This document shows positions 49,179 through 58,811 of a stretch of 64,000 bases of DNA, one piece after another. This DNA is from Nepenthes gracilis. Lineage: Eukaryota; Streptophyta; Magnoliopsida; Caryophyllales; Nepenthaceae. The stretch is from contig BSYO01000014.1 in NCBI GenBank assembly GCA_033239525.1, positions 6,738,536 through 6,802,535 of the forward strand, given 5' to 3'. The position numbers were made by a program, and so were the translations under genes. Numbering within the stretch: the first letter of the stretch is position 1; each line of letters begins with the position of its first letter. The notes beneath the pieces were generated by a model. It saw only the letters and a program-made list of their open reading frames with translations, was not told the DNA's origin and did not search any database.

Positions 49179-49649
49179 AGATTGTGTAATTTTTTCTCCC
49201 TTTAATCCAAAATTACTTGCTTACCAAAAAAAAAGCTACTGCTGGTCACTGATGATTAATTAGATGATTTGCTGCCCTGTGGGTAGGAAGAATCCTCTGC
49301 TACTTGTGCTGGGTTTTGGATTTGCAGGATTGATGATCTGCCAAAGTATGCTTCTTTCTCTACAGAACAGAGCTGATGCGGCATATAATGCCGGTTTGGA
49401 ATGATGTTCTGTTTTCTTGTCCGGTTTGCTGTATATGCCAATGTCAGTCTGTGCCTAGCACATTTGGTGCTATTTGCTGAATTCGTAGCCAATGCCACCG
49501 TTAGAACGCTAAGTTGGTGTCCTTTATTTGGGAGAATATGATCTTCCATGTTTTGATGTATTTTCGGTTGGTTTTTTATTTTTTTTCATGTCTTAGGTCT
49601 TGGGCTCAGATCAGGACTTTTTCATGAGGTTTGGGATACCTCCCATCGT

Positions 49650-49696
49650 CTTTGCTCTAATTTCAAGTCCAAAAAACACTTAGAATTAGCTCAAAG
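49650..49696 (+). repeat. 3' stem-loop of L6
   Basis: Arms CTTTGCTCTAATTTCAAGT and ACTTAGAATTAGCTCAAAG, 16 of 19 paired including wobble, CCAAAAAAC loop. Confidence 0.65.
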
Positions 49697-49762
49697 TTTT
49701 TTGTAATTTTTTAAATTTAATGCACTTTACTTACTTACCAAAAAAAAGGTAACAGTGTCCCT

Positions 49763-50112
49763 GTTTACTGCAAGAGGGGGAAAAATTTCAACTTACTGCT
49801 CCCATCCAACTCATTCCTTTGGACAACATCAGCCCAGGAGGGGGAGCTGAGGATCCGACCTAAAGGAGGCGGAGAAACAGAGGATCAAGGATGAGAAGAT
49901 GGAAGATTGGAACCTGAAGGGTTACCTGTGGGCTCAACTTCTGGTGCAATTTGGGACCCTAATGGAGTACAGCCTTCACTTGAGGGGCAAGAAGAAAGAG
50001 TGGGCGCGACCGAGGAGAAAGCTGATGCCTCTAGCGAAGAAAGAGGGATGGGCTCACTAGATGGATTGAGAACCTGGCGAGGACCAGGATGAGCTCCTAG
50101 GAGATCGGCCAT
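49763..50112 (-). pseudogene. L5 ORF1 N-terminal piece
   Basis: Minus strand: MADLLGAHPGPRQVLNPSSE, a Pro/Ser-rich stretch with a stop at 49885, then RILSSPSWADVVQRNELDG and KLKFFPLL leading to the L6 site. SW-x-x-VVQ followed by LKFFP is the same pre-DUF4283 motif seen in L7. It joins to the block at 45727. Confidence 0.72.
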
Positions 50113-50208
50113 AGCCGACTCTGACGAGGAAATAAGCAATCAGCGCCCAAAGGCTGCCTGCGCGGATTTGAAAAAACTACAGAGAAGGCAGAGCTCCCCG
50201 GTTTGGGG

Positions 50209-50815
50209 GTGATACGCAGTACTGAATTTCAACTCTCCCAAAACCTTGAGACAAAACGTGGATCTCTATTAGATACAATGGAGGCTGGAACTCCATGAAG
50301 CCTCACGATCTCGTTCACATATAACTGAGCCAACCTATCAAGCGAATAAGCCGTCCTGATCGCCAACAAGTGGGCTAATTTTGTCAGCCGATCAACTATA
50401 ACCCAAACGGCGTCATGATTCCTAGGAGTCTCGATAAACCCGATACAAAGTCCATAGCAATATCTTCCCATTTTCAACTCGGGATCGGCATAGGCTGTAA
50501 CAGTCCAGAAGGCTTCCTCTTCTTAGCTTTCAGTTGCTGACATACTTGGCATTTCTCCACATAAACCATGATATCTCTCTTCATGTTCCTCCACCATAAG
50601 GTTTTCTTTAGATCCTGATACATATTATTCGTCCTAGGGTGAATCGTATACCTAGACCGGTGAGCCTCCTTCAAAATCTTCTCCTTCAATTCTCTATCAT
50701 CCGGTACACATAATCGGTTTCTAAACCCCAACACTTCATCAGTCCGGACGTTAAAATCAGCTCGAGATTCGTTACTCAGATCACTTACAACATCCATAAG
50801 GAATGGATCATTCAC
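50209..50815 (-). pseudogene. integrase zinc-binding and core N-terminal part of the gypsy element
   Basis: The HHCC zinc-binding segment is intact (EAHRSRYTIHP, then EKCQVCQQLK). A frame break follows at about 50475, then WVIVDRLTKLAHLLAIRTAY, NEIVRLHGVPASIVSNRDPRF and FWES. In relatives the block IVSDRDPRF holds the second catalytic aspartate; here it is SNRD, a D-to-N change. The core continues at 40288 after the L5 nest (STAYH / LQTDGQSER). Confidence 0.88.
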
Positions 50816-50922
50816 TTACTTCTCTTTAATTTCACTTACTACTTCTGGTTGGATCTGAAGATACGACAGAAGCATTCTATCACCATTAGCATAACGTTGG
50901 ATATTACATTGTTTCAGGTAAT

Positions 50923-51360
50923 TCAACATTTCGATCTGCTTGATCTGCAAGTGTGCCACATACCCCAATGGCGACTCAATGCATCCGCAACCACGTTGGC
51001 CTTCCCTGGCATATATTGTATCTCACAGTCATAATCCTTTAAGAAATCAAGCCATCTTCTTTGCCTCATGTTAAGATCCTTTTGTGAAAACAGGTACTTC
51101 AAACTTTTATGATTAGAGTAAACAAGGAACTTTTCACCATACAAATAATGTTTCCAAATCTTCAGAGCAAAAACAACAGCAGCAAGCTCCAGATCATGAG
51201 TAGGGTAGTTCTTCTCATGCACCTTCAGTTGCTTAGATCCATAAGCTACAACTTTACCGTGCTGTATCAATACACATCCTAGACCCGCCTTAGAGGCGTC
51301 ATAGTATACCTCAAAGCCTCCTGAACCCTTTGAAATAATCAACACTAGAGTGGTAGTCAA
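50923..51360 (-). pseudogene. RNase H domain of the gypsy element
   Basis: A 145-codon open block: [18 protein letters not shown] (first catalytic Asp), [20 protein letters not shown] (catalytic Glu), then [12 protein letters not shown], where relatives read VYTDHKSL. The third catalytic Asp is therefore Asn. It ends with [15 protein letters not shown], the usual connection to integrase. Broken from RT by stops near 51370. Confidence 0.9.
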
Positions 51361-52250
51361 GTGATCCTTTAGCTCAGAAGCTCATATCATACTCCTCAAT
51401 CCACACAAACTTAGCCTCCTTGTTTAGCAATTGAGTCAGAGGCATAGCAATCTGTGAGAAATTCTCTACAAAATGCCTGTAATATCCCGCCATGCACAGA
51501 AAGCTCCTAACCTCCATCATAGAAGCCAGCCTGCTCTATTTTGTAATAGCCTCTACTTTCCTAGGATCCATAAAAATACCACCATCAAAAATCACATGCC
51601 CCAAAAACATAACCCTCTCAAGCTAGAATTCATATTTACTCAGCTTAGTGTACAATTTTTTCTCATGGAGCACTTTTTTTTTGGTAAGTAAATTGCATTA
51701 CACGGAGCACTTGAAGTACTCTCCTCAAATGAATCTTGTGTTTCTCATAATCCTTTGAATAAATCAGGATATCATCAATGAACACTACCACAAAGTTATC
51801 CAAGTACGGCATGAATACCCTATTCATCAAATCCATAAAAGCAGCTGGAGCATTCGTAAGGCCAAAAGGCATAACAAGGAACTTATAATGGCCATAACGT
51901 GTCCGAAAAGCACTCTTAGAACCGGACCTAAAATTGATCTTCAAGAACACCCGAGATCCTTGCAACTGATCAAATAAATTATCAATACATGATAGAGTGT
52001 ATTTATTTTTAATCGTGATTTTATTCAACTCACGATAATCAACACACAACCGTAAGGACCCATCTTTCTTCCTTATGAATAATATCGGTGCACCCCAAGG
52101 AGATACACTCGGTCTGATAAAGCCCTTGTCTAACTGCTCCTATAATTGCAATTTCAACTCCTTCAATTCAGTCGGAGCCATACGATAAGGGGCCTTAGAA
52201 ATTTGACTAACACCAGGAACAATAGCAATTTCAAACTAAATTTTCCGGTG
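51361..52250 (-). pseudogene. reverse transcriptase of the gypsy element
   Basis: From upstream: [79 protein letters not shown], then [12 protein letters not shown] with the catalytic FIDD at about 51771-51782, then the thumb/connection blocks MEVRSFLCMAGYYRHFVENFS. A stop near 52140 and the 27-bp LINE insertion at 51674 plus its duplication (37 bp net, a frameshift) inactivate it. Blocks are typical of plant Tekay/Del chromoviruses. Confidence 0.9.
51664..51710 (-). mobile_element. 27-bp ultra-truncated LINE-like insertion in RT
   Basis: The insert 51674-51700 (minus strand TAATGCAATTTACTTACC plus 9 A) lies between 10-bp copies catggagcac (51664-51673) and cacggagcac (51701-51710). The 3' tail sequence is that of the LINE-like family, so this is a retrotransposition event that stopped after under 20 templated bases. 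Confidence 0.85.
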
Positions 52251-52429
52251 TGGAGATAATTCAGGTAACTCCTCTGGAAATACATCCCCAAAATCAAAAA
52301 CAACCAGGATGTCCTTAGCCGACACACTAACTCCCAGTAGTGCAGGAATATGCCAAGTAAGCTTTACATCCACTTTTTATCAAATGCTTAGCATATAAAG
52401 TAGAGATTAATACAGGCACCCCGTTTTTC

Positions 52430-53010
52430 ATAATACCCTAAAAGAAAAAGGGTTCCATTCTAGGAATATTAAAACAAATCCTCTTTAGAAAACAGTCAAT
52501 ACTGGTATGATATTTGGCTAGCCGGTCCATCCCTAAAATCACATCAAAATCACCCATGTTTAACAATACCAAGTCCACAACCAAACATTTCCCATTCACC
52601 TCAACTATACATTTCGAATGCATAACATCTGTAATCACAGGGGACTCAGTGGGAGTACACACAGACAATTCATAATCCAGAATACACGGGGCAGATACAA
52701 TGCAGCATACAAATCACGGAGAAACAAAGGAATGGGTAGATCCCGAGTCAAACAATATAGATGTAGAAACTCCACAAATAGAAAGAGTACCTTCCACGAG
52801 ATTCAGAGATGCCTTCGGGTCCTGAACAGTCACTGCGAAGGCCTTTGCCAAGACAGTAGGCTTCTTTCCTTCTAACCTCGGAGGTAGTGGACAGTCCTTG
52901 ATTTGATGGCCCTACTATCCACATCTAAAATATGCACCCGATATCTTACGGCATGCTTGCCTCGGATGTCTCCTTCCACAAAAGGTATAATCTTTAGTTG
53001 ACACTCTAGA
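52430..53010 (-). pseudogene. gag zinc knuckle and aspartic protease region of the gypsy element
   Basis: Zinc-knuckle remnants at about 52905-52985 (CGRRHP..., then FRCG**GHQIKDCP with two stops). The protease follows: VEGTLSICGVSTSILFDSGS with active-site DSGS at 52738-52749, then open block 52438-52668 with CIVEVNGKCLVVDLVLLNM and DVILGMDRLAKYHTSIDC. The order and motifs fit retropepsin of Ty3/gypsy. Confidence 0.85.
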
Positions 53011-53061
53011 ACCGGTTACTGACTGAACCGGTTACTTCAGCTGTCCTAGTCCTCTTGGATG

Positions 53062-53136
53062 GTCCAGAAGATCCCACTTTTTTTTTTCATTTATAAAATT
53101 TTCTTACTTACCAAAAAAAAGTCCAGAAGATCCCAC
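53062..53136 (+). mobile_element. 43-bp ultra-truncated LINE-like insertion
   Basis: The insert 53078-53120 lies between perfect 16-bp duplications gtccagaagatcccac (53062-53077 and 53121-53136). It ends TTCTTACTTACC plus 8 A, the family tail; the first bases are a T run. It sits in the gag-protease linker. Confidence 0.9.
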
Positions 53137-53160
53137 AGCAGATCCGATACAAACCCTCGC

Positions 53161-53892
53161 TCAGCTAGCAGTCCTCTTTGCATAACATCTCTTCGTCTCC
53201 GCTTCTTTCTCATAGATTACTGCCCTATCTAGAATCTCAGCATAAGTCTGGAGTTTCAGAATCGACAGTAGCTTCCTAATATCCCCCTGTAACCCTTGTT
53301 GGAACTTCTTCATCTTTTTCTGCTCATCCTCTACGTAGAAGGGCGCATAACGGGATAATTCAGTGAATCTGGCATCGTACTCCTTCACCGTCATATTTCT
53401 TTGTCTCAACCTCATAAATTCCTACTCTTTCTGATCTCGGAGGCTAGATGGGAAGTACTTCTCCATAAAAGTATCCTCAAACATCTCCCAAGTAATGACA
53501 TCATCGGGCACTCCCATCGCCCTCTTTTGGATGCTCCACCAGCTATCAGCTTCACCTTCTAGTTTATACACCGCGAAGGTGACCTTCTCCTGATCGGTAC
53601 ACCCAACCATAGTGAATATCTTCTTCATCCTCTTTAACCACACATCCGCTTCTGTCGGATCAGGATTTCCTAGGAAGCTCGATGCTTGTTTTGCTGTGAA
53701 TCTGTCATAAGTTGTAGGACCAAGAACTATTAGATCTAGCTCGGTTGCAGGAACCGAAGCCATGTGTCTCTGCTTGACAGATTCTACTACATTGGTCATC
53801 CTCTCCAACAGATCGATATAAGTAGCCTCTTTACCATAGGACATACTAGCACCACAACGGTCATTTCTTCTACCCCTTCTATTCGCTATCAT
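53161..53892 (-). pseudogene. gag capsid region of the gypsy element
   Basis: From MIANRRGRRN (53892): FTAKQASSFLGNPDPTEADV, WLKRMKKIFTMVGCTDQEKV, LEGEADSWW, WEMFEDTFMEKYFPSSLRDQ, one stop (about 53419), then MTVKEYDARFTELSRYAP and RKLLSILKLQTYAEILDRAV. This is the retrotransposon gag (capsid) fold signature of Ty3/gypsy chromoviruses. Only one stop interrupts, so it is among the younger coding blocks in the window. The leader upstream runs to about 53990, where LINE tails cut it; the 5' LTR is not in the window in the expected place. Confidence 0.9.
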
Positions 53893-54559
53893 ATAATCAA
53901 GATAAACACAATGTTATAAGGACAAGAATTCAATGGAATGAGAAAGAAAAATTCAATAGTTTAAAGAAATTTAAACTTAGCCTAAGAACAAATCTCTCAA
54001 GAGTTGTGACAATGTGTGACAATGTCTAAGAAATTTAAATTGATATATGCTGCTACTATCCTGGTGTGACAATGTGTTGCTGCTGATGTAGAATCTGGAT
54101 TTTCTGAGCTCAGATGTAGAAATTCTATGTTGTTGGTGTTTTTTGAAGGCCGAAAGAACTGAGCCGGTGTTGGAAAGAGCCGTGATGTTCTGGCGGCTGT
54201 AGAAATGTTTCTAATTTTTGGGTTGTGAAGTTGGTAGAGAATTGCCCGTGATGCTGTGGGCACGCTTTTCTCGTCCGAGGTCGGGCTGAAGTGTCCGATG
54301 TCCCTCTGCTCATAGGCATGATGCTGATCTTGCCTGAGAAGGTGTGGCAGCGAGCTGTAAGCAATCTCAGTCCGAGGTCCTTACAAGATGGTTGGTGTAA
54401 ATGTTGTCTGAGGTGCTGTGGGCACGTTTCTTCTCATCCAAGGGGGTATTAATCTAGCCCACGATGGATTTTGCCCACGATGGTGTTAATCTGAGGTGAT
54501 GTTAATCCGAGGTGATGTAAATGGACGAGATGCTGATTTTGCCCACGTTGATAGAATAG

Positions 54560-55457
54560 GCCGTGAGCACAATCTTTTTTTTTTGGTAAGTAAGTAATTG
54601 CATTAAAATTAAATGAAAGTACAAAATCTATGTTCTATTCCAAGTGTTTTGCCAACTTGGAGTAAGAACATAGCAGCAAGGGAGTCCCCTGAGTCCACGA
54701 CATAAGTCATAAAGAAATAACAATACAGCAAAATCAGATCAACATAAACAATGACACCAGAGTAAATTCTCCTACTGAGTCATCAGAAAATCGAATCAGC
54801 ACCAATCCAAGCAGCATCTAAACCAACGACAAGCAATACAGGTGCGAAGTTAATTGCCACAGAACTCCCTTCATGGCAAATACAAGAGAGAGATGAGAGC
54901 TCCTCTCTCACGGGAAAATACACCGTGACCAATAGGACTACGTTCACAAACTCTTGGTAGAAAACCAGCTCAGCCAAATGTATACCAGAATTTAGTGCCG
55001 AACATCTATAGAACTCCTCGGCTGGGGTAACATCTCGGTCATTAACCAGCTGGAGCCCTTGGACAATCGACATCCCGTCCAAACGCAAGTTCCATCCCTT
55101 AGCAAAGCGGAATTCACATTAGAGAATTGTTCAGCTCAACCCTGGCTTAAGGTACTATAACCAAGCCAGTGAAGATCTGAGCGCACCTTCCATTTCCAAC
55201 ACTGCTTCGTCCTAAACACTGATGCAATCTCAGCCATAGGGATCTCGATCACAAATAGCTCCTCCTTTAGGAGCTACTGTCCATCAGCATCAGCAAGCCT
55301 CCAAGAACCAAATTCTAGAGCAACTGAAAACCGCTGCTCCAAACTCGGAATCAAAGCAGCAGTAGGAAAATCAAATGCCCGCAGCATATTCCTACAAGCC
55401 ATTTGCCATTCTTTACGACGCAACACAATGAAGCCAGCAAATGCCGTGAGCACAATC
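54560..55457 (-). mobile_element. L8: 868-bp 5'-truncated LINE-like tail inside L9
   Basis: The insert 54575-55442 lies between perfect 15-bp duplications gccgtgagcacaatc (54560-54574, 55443-55457). Minus strand, 3' UTR only, tail TTACTTACTTACC plus poly(A). Stem-loop at 54628-54673 with arms CTATGTTCTTACTCCAAGT and ACTTGGAATAGAACATAG. Confidence 0.92.
54628..54673 (-). repeat. 3' stem-loop of L8
   Basis: Long, almost perfect stem: CTATGTTCT pairs with AGAACATAG, and CCAAGT with ACTTGG, around a TGGCAAAAC loop. It lies about 40 bp before poly(A). Confidence 0.88.
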
Positions 55458-57670
55458 AGCTCGCAGTTCTTAGCTATTGGAAGGTGTTATTCTAGCCAGT
55501 GATAGTGGTCATTGGGGATAGGATACGTTGACGGGTTGACATGGGCAAGTGGCCGGTCTGGGTTTTGGCTTCTTTTGCCGGGTCTTCCTTTTGTAAATTT
55601 ACTTTGGTCTTATGATATGCGGCTGGTCCGGGTTTAGTTTTTTGCATGTTTTTTTCTTTTTGTAAACTTTCTTCGTTGGTCATCCCCTGGATTTGTTTTG
55701 GGTGTTGCTGCGTTTTGATGCACTGATGTGGTGGTGATTAACTTGTTTACTCCAACCTGATCATTCCAGGCTGTGTAATGGTATGTTACCCCAATCATTT
55801 CGGTTGAGCTTTTTCTAATGCGGTGGATTAGTGTCCTTGTGACTGGGCTTACCAAAGTTGCTGCTGATTTGGATTTCGTGCTCCTGATGGCTTGGCTGGT
55901 AGTGGTGAGGTCGGGATAACTCTGGGGCTTCTGTTGTTCGGGCAGCAGTCCTTTTGTTCTAATCTGCTGATGGCATTCTATCTGAGGCATCCTGAAACAC
56001 TTTGCTGCTCCTTTTGTAGTTCCTGTAGGGCTATGGAGGTTATATCGGCTGTTGATACCGAGTAATGATACTATGATCCGGCTATCCTTCCTGTATTGGA
56101 TTCAGATTGTTAGCTGGGCTAGGATATCTTCTTAGTGCAGAGGCAATTGGCTGTATATCAAAACCATGGCTGATATCTCAAATACTCAATGACTAATGTG
56201 AGCCTTTAGGCTAGGACTTCCTATGTGCATTGAGGATTGTTTTGATGCTTGCTTGATTTTGCAGTGTCAGGCTGCCTACTCTGGAGTGTTTTTTTCTTGC
56301 AGTTGTGCTAAAACATTTAGTTGTTGTCCGATAGATTGATCCTTTCATGCTATACTTGGCTGTATGCCATTTCAGCTAGATGTTAATGTTGCAACTGAGT
56401 ATAGTTTTTGTGGTTTTTTTTGAGATGTTGATATCTGAGGATATGCTGGCAGCACCCCTTCTCTTCCTAGACTGACGTTGCTCAGATTTGAACTTGTTGA
56501 TTATGCAAATCTAGCTATTGGCTAGTTGCAGGTGCCTGTAATCTGCAAGCTTTGGCTGTGTCCATGTTTGTGTATGAGAGTAGGTGCTTCTGTATAATGT
56601 TGGTGATATGTTGGGAATGAGTGGGATATTGGGTTGATCAGCCTTGCCCGGGTATTGGTGAGGGTGAACTCTCCAAGTTCTCGGACTGGAGTGGCCGGGG
56701 TTCATCTGCTGAGATCTTCGAGCTGGAAAAAATAGAAACGACCCAAGCAGTGATACTCTTCTCCTCTTTTGCTTAGTTGTGGCTGTGAGCTAATGATGAA
56801 GCATAGCCATTGGCTTTTGTTAAAACTTTGCACGTGGTGCTTTTTTGTAATGCTGTTGACATGTTGGGAGTGAATGGGTTACATATGCCTTGAGCTAATG
56901 CAGGATTGATGTAGTGTAATCTTTTTTGATTTGATTTGTTACAAATCTGTGGAGCTATGTATGGTTTACAAATGCAAAGGGCTGCTGTATGAGGTGCTTT
57001 CATCTGTTTGCGTTGCTGTTGTTGCAAAACTGTCAGATTGAATTTGTACCTGGTAGTTCGACTGTTGGTGGTGCCGTAGGCTGTTGGTGGTGCCAAATTT
57101 GCCATACTAATACTGGCAAAAGCTGGTGCTTCGCTTATATAGGCTGTTGATGCTGTGTAATGATGCTATGATCCTGCTGCCCTTACTGTGCTGGAATCAG
57201 ATTGTAAGCAGGGCTGGGAAATTTTCTTAGTACAGTGGAAGTTGGCAGAAGATCAAAACCATGGCCGAAATCTCAAATACTCAATGACTAATGTGAACCT
57301 GTGGGCTGGGACTTTCTTAGTACAGTCATTGAGTATTCTGGTCTCTGCTATTTTTATGGGATGGCTTCTCTACATCTCGCTGCTATTATGGGTTGGCTTA
57401 TCTACATTGGCTAGTCTGTTTTCCTGCTGTTGCACAATCGGCTTCTGCGGCTTTGTGACAGGTCCGGCACCAAACTATGACTGGTAGCTAGCCGTGTAGA
57501 TGAGACGGGCTTGTCTACAGGTTTGTCTGGGAGGACGTGCTGATTTGGTGTTATTGATGATTTCGTCTTCGACTTGGGTGCCTTATAGCTATACTGGGTT
57601 ATCTGGTTCATGTATGCTTTCTATTGGGTTCATGATTCATGTATGGAGTGCTCGGGGTATGCCCTAGTGG

Positions 57671-57717
57671 CTTTATTCTATCTCTAAGTCGGCAAAACAC
57701 TTGGAGGTAAAATAGAG
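57671..57717 (+). repeat. 3' stem-loop of L9
   Basis: Arms CTTTATTCTATCTCTAAGT and ACTTGGAGGTAAAATAGAG pair at 18 of 19 positions with wobble; the loop is CGGCAAAAC. The stem sequence differs from L8 but pairing is kept. Confidence 0.8.
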
Positions 57718-57768
57718 ATTTGTACATTTTTTAAATTTAATCAATCATTAATTACTTACCAAAAAAAA

Positions 57769-58811
57769 GATATGAACATACTGCAGTGGCTGTTCTGATA
57801 GTTAGTGCATGCTGTTGATGTCACCCCGAGTGTCTTAATGCAGCCAGGCTCTAGCTAAATGCTGAGAACTTTGATAATATTGTAGTAGGCTAAATTTTTG
57901 GCCTTGCTGATATGCTCCTGTGTCTGTGTTGAGGGAGCAGAAGCCAAAAAAGGTGTAGTATCTATTTTGATGGGTTGTGAAGTATGATATATTGCCATGT
58001 GTCCGTTACCTCCTGCTGCTTGTGCTGTGACGGTATGATAAGATACCTCATTTTGTAATTTTTGTTGCTGAATTTGATGGGGGTGGATACTGGCGCTGCC
58101 CTATTAAAGGTTGATGCTGTTGGAAGTGCTGATTCTGGCTTTTGGTGGCTAGTTGATGCTGGAGAGCAGCTGATCCCGAAGTGGTGCTGGGTTATGATCC
58201 TGTTGGTGCCGGTGTTACAGGCCATTTAACTGTCCCTGTTGATTTGCTACAGTTCTGAGTTGAGGGGGCTGTTGTTGGAAAGGTTGCAGGCTACATTTTG
58301 ATGTGTTGTGAAGAATGGCAAATGCCATGTGTACATTTCCTCCTGCTGATTTCTGCTGTGAGGGGATGATTTGATACTTCTTCCTGTAAATTTGTTAGAA
58401 ATTTTGCTGGGGGTGGAAATTGGTCCTGCCTTGCAAAAGGGTGATGCTGCTGGATTTGTGCCTTGCTGATGTTGGAGAGTAGTTGATCCCAATGTGGGGT
58501 TGGGCTAAATTGCTGATGGTGCAAGTGTTAGCTCTGTGTCAATGTATGCCATAAATGGCCTTGCTGCAATGCCCCTATTTTCTGAATCGAGGGTGCAGAA
58601 GCTGGATAGGGTGCAGAATCTATTTTGCTGTATTGTGAGCTGCCCTGCTGAAGGTTGATGTTGCTGGAATTGCTGATTCTTGCTCTTGGTGGCTAGCTGT
58701 TGCCGGAGAGCAGCTGATCCCGATGTGATGCTGGACTGAAATCCTGATGGTGTCGGTGTTATAGGGCACTCAACTGACCCTGTTGATATGCTTTTGCTCT
58801 AAGTTGAGGGA
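57769..58811 (+). mobile_element. L10: LINE-like 3' UTR fragment of tandem ~325-bp modules
   Basis: Three imperfect modules start near 57930, 58255 and 58580. Each has GAGGGxGCAGAAG-like, then TGTTGTGAAG, TGCTGATTxTG, TGTTGG and a CGGTGTTATAGG block. Similar modules occur in LA (39210, 39490). There is no poly(A); the 5' end of L11 begins in the fourth module. Confidence 0.6.

Larger units (their letters stand above)
45952..49246 (+). mobile_element. L7: full-length ORF1-only LINE-like element inside L6
   Basis: A 3.27-kb insert (45965-49233) between perfect 13-bp duplications agctactgctggt (45952-45964 and 49234-49246). Order: 5' UTR with CTCTCTCTTCTCTC, one ORF from ATGGCCGGCC (46046), end of the C-terminal region at 48250, a 1-kb 3' UTR, a stem-loop (49139-49178), TTACTTGCTTACC, poly(A). 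No EN or RT domain anywhere. It is the cleanest definition of the family. Confidence 0.9.
45728..49762 (+). mobile_element. L6: 5'-truncated LINE-like tail inserted in L5 ORF1
   Basis: Bounded by 15-bp duplications ggtatcagtgtccct (45728-45742) and ggtaacagtgtccct (49748-49762). Its own sequence is about 0.7 kb of 3' UTR (45743-45951 and 49247-49747) ending in a stem-loop (49650-49696), TTTACTTACTTACC and poly(A). L7 is nested inside it. Confidence 0.9.
40284..50214 (-). mobile_element. L5: full-length ORF1-only LINE-like element, itself hit by L3 and L6
   Basis: Minus-strand element with its poly(A) side at 40296 and 5' end near 50203. The flanking gypsy integrase carries a short duplication around ggtgata (40289-40295 and 50208-50214, about 11 bp with 2 changes if extended). 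Own sequence, once L3 and L6 are removed, is about 3 kb: 5' UTR, ATGGCCGATC start (50112), DUF4283 plus zinc knuckle, decayed C-terminal part, 3' UTR, stem-loop (43295-43341), tail TTTTACTTACCC and poly(A). No reverse transcriptase. Confidence 0.8.
53991..57768 (+). mobile_element. L9: 5'-truncated LINE-like 3' region (plus strand), carrying L8
   Basis: About 2.9 kb of non-coding 3' UTR-type sequence ending in a stem-loop (57671-57717), AATTACTTACC and 8 A. It contains GTGGGCACG/CCGAGGT repeats (54240-54550) and a 178-bp duplication (56045 and 57140). The left boundary is approximate; several GACAATGT repeats sit at the join with the gypsy leader. No ORF1 block is readable. Confidence 0.6.
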
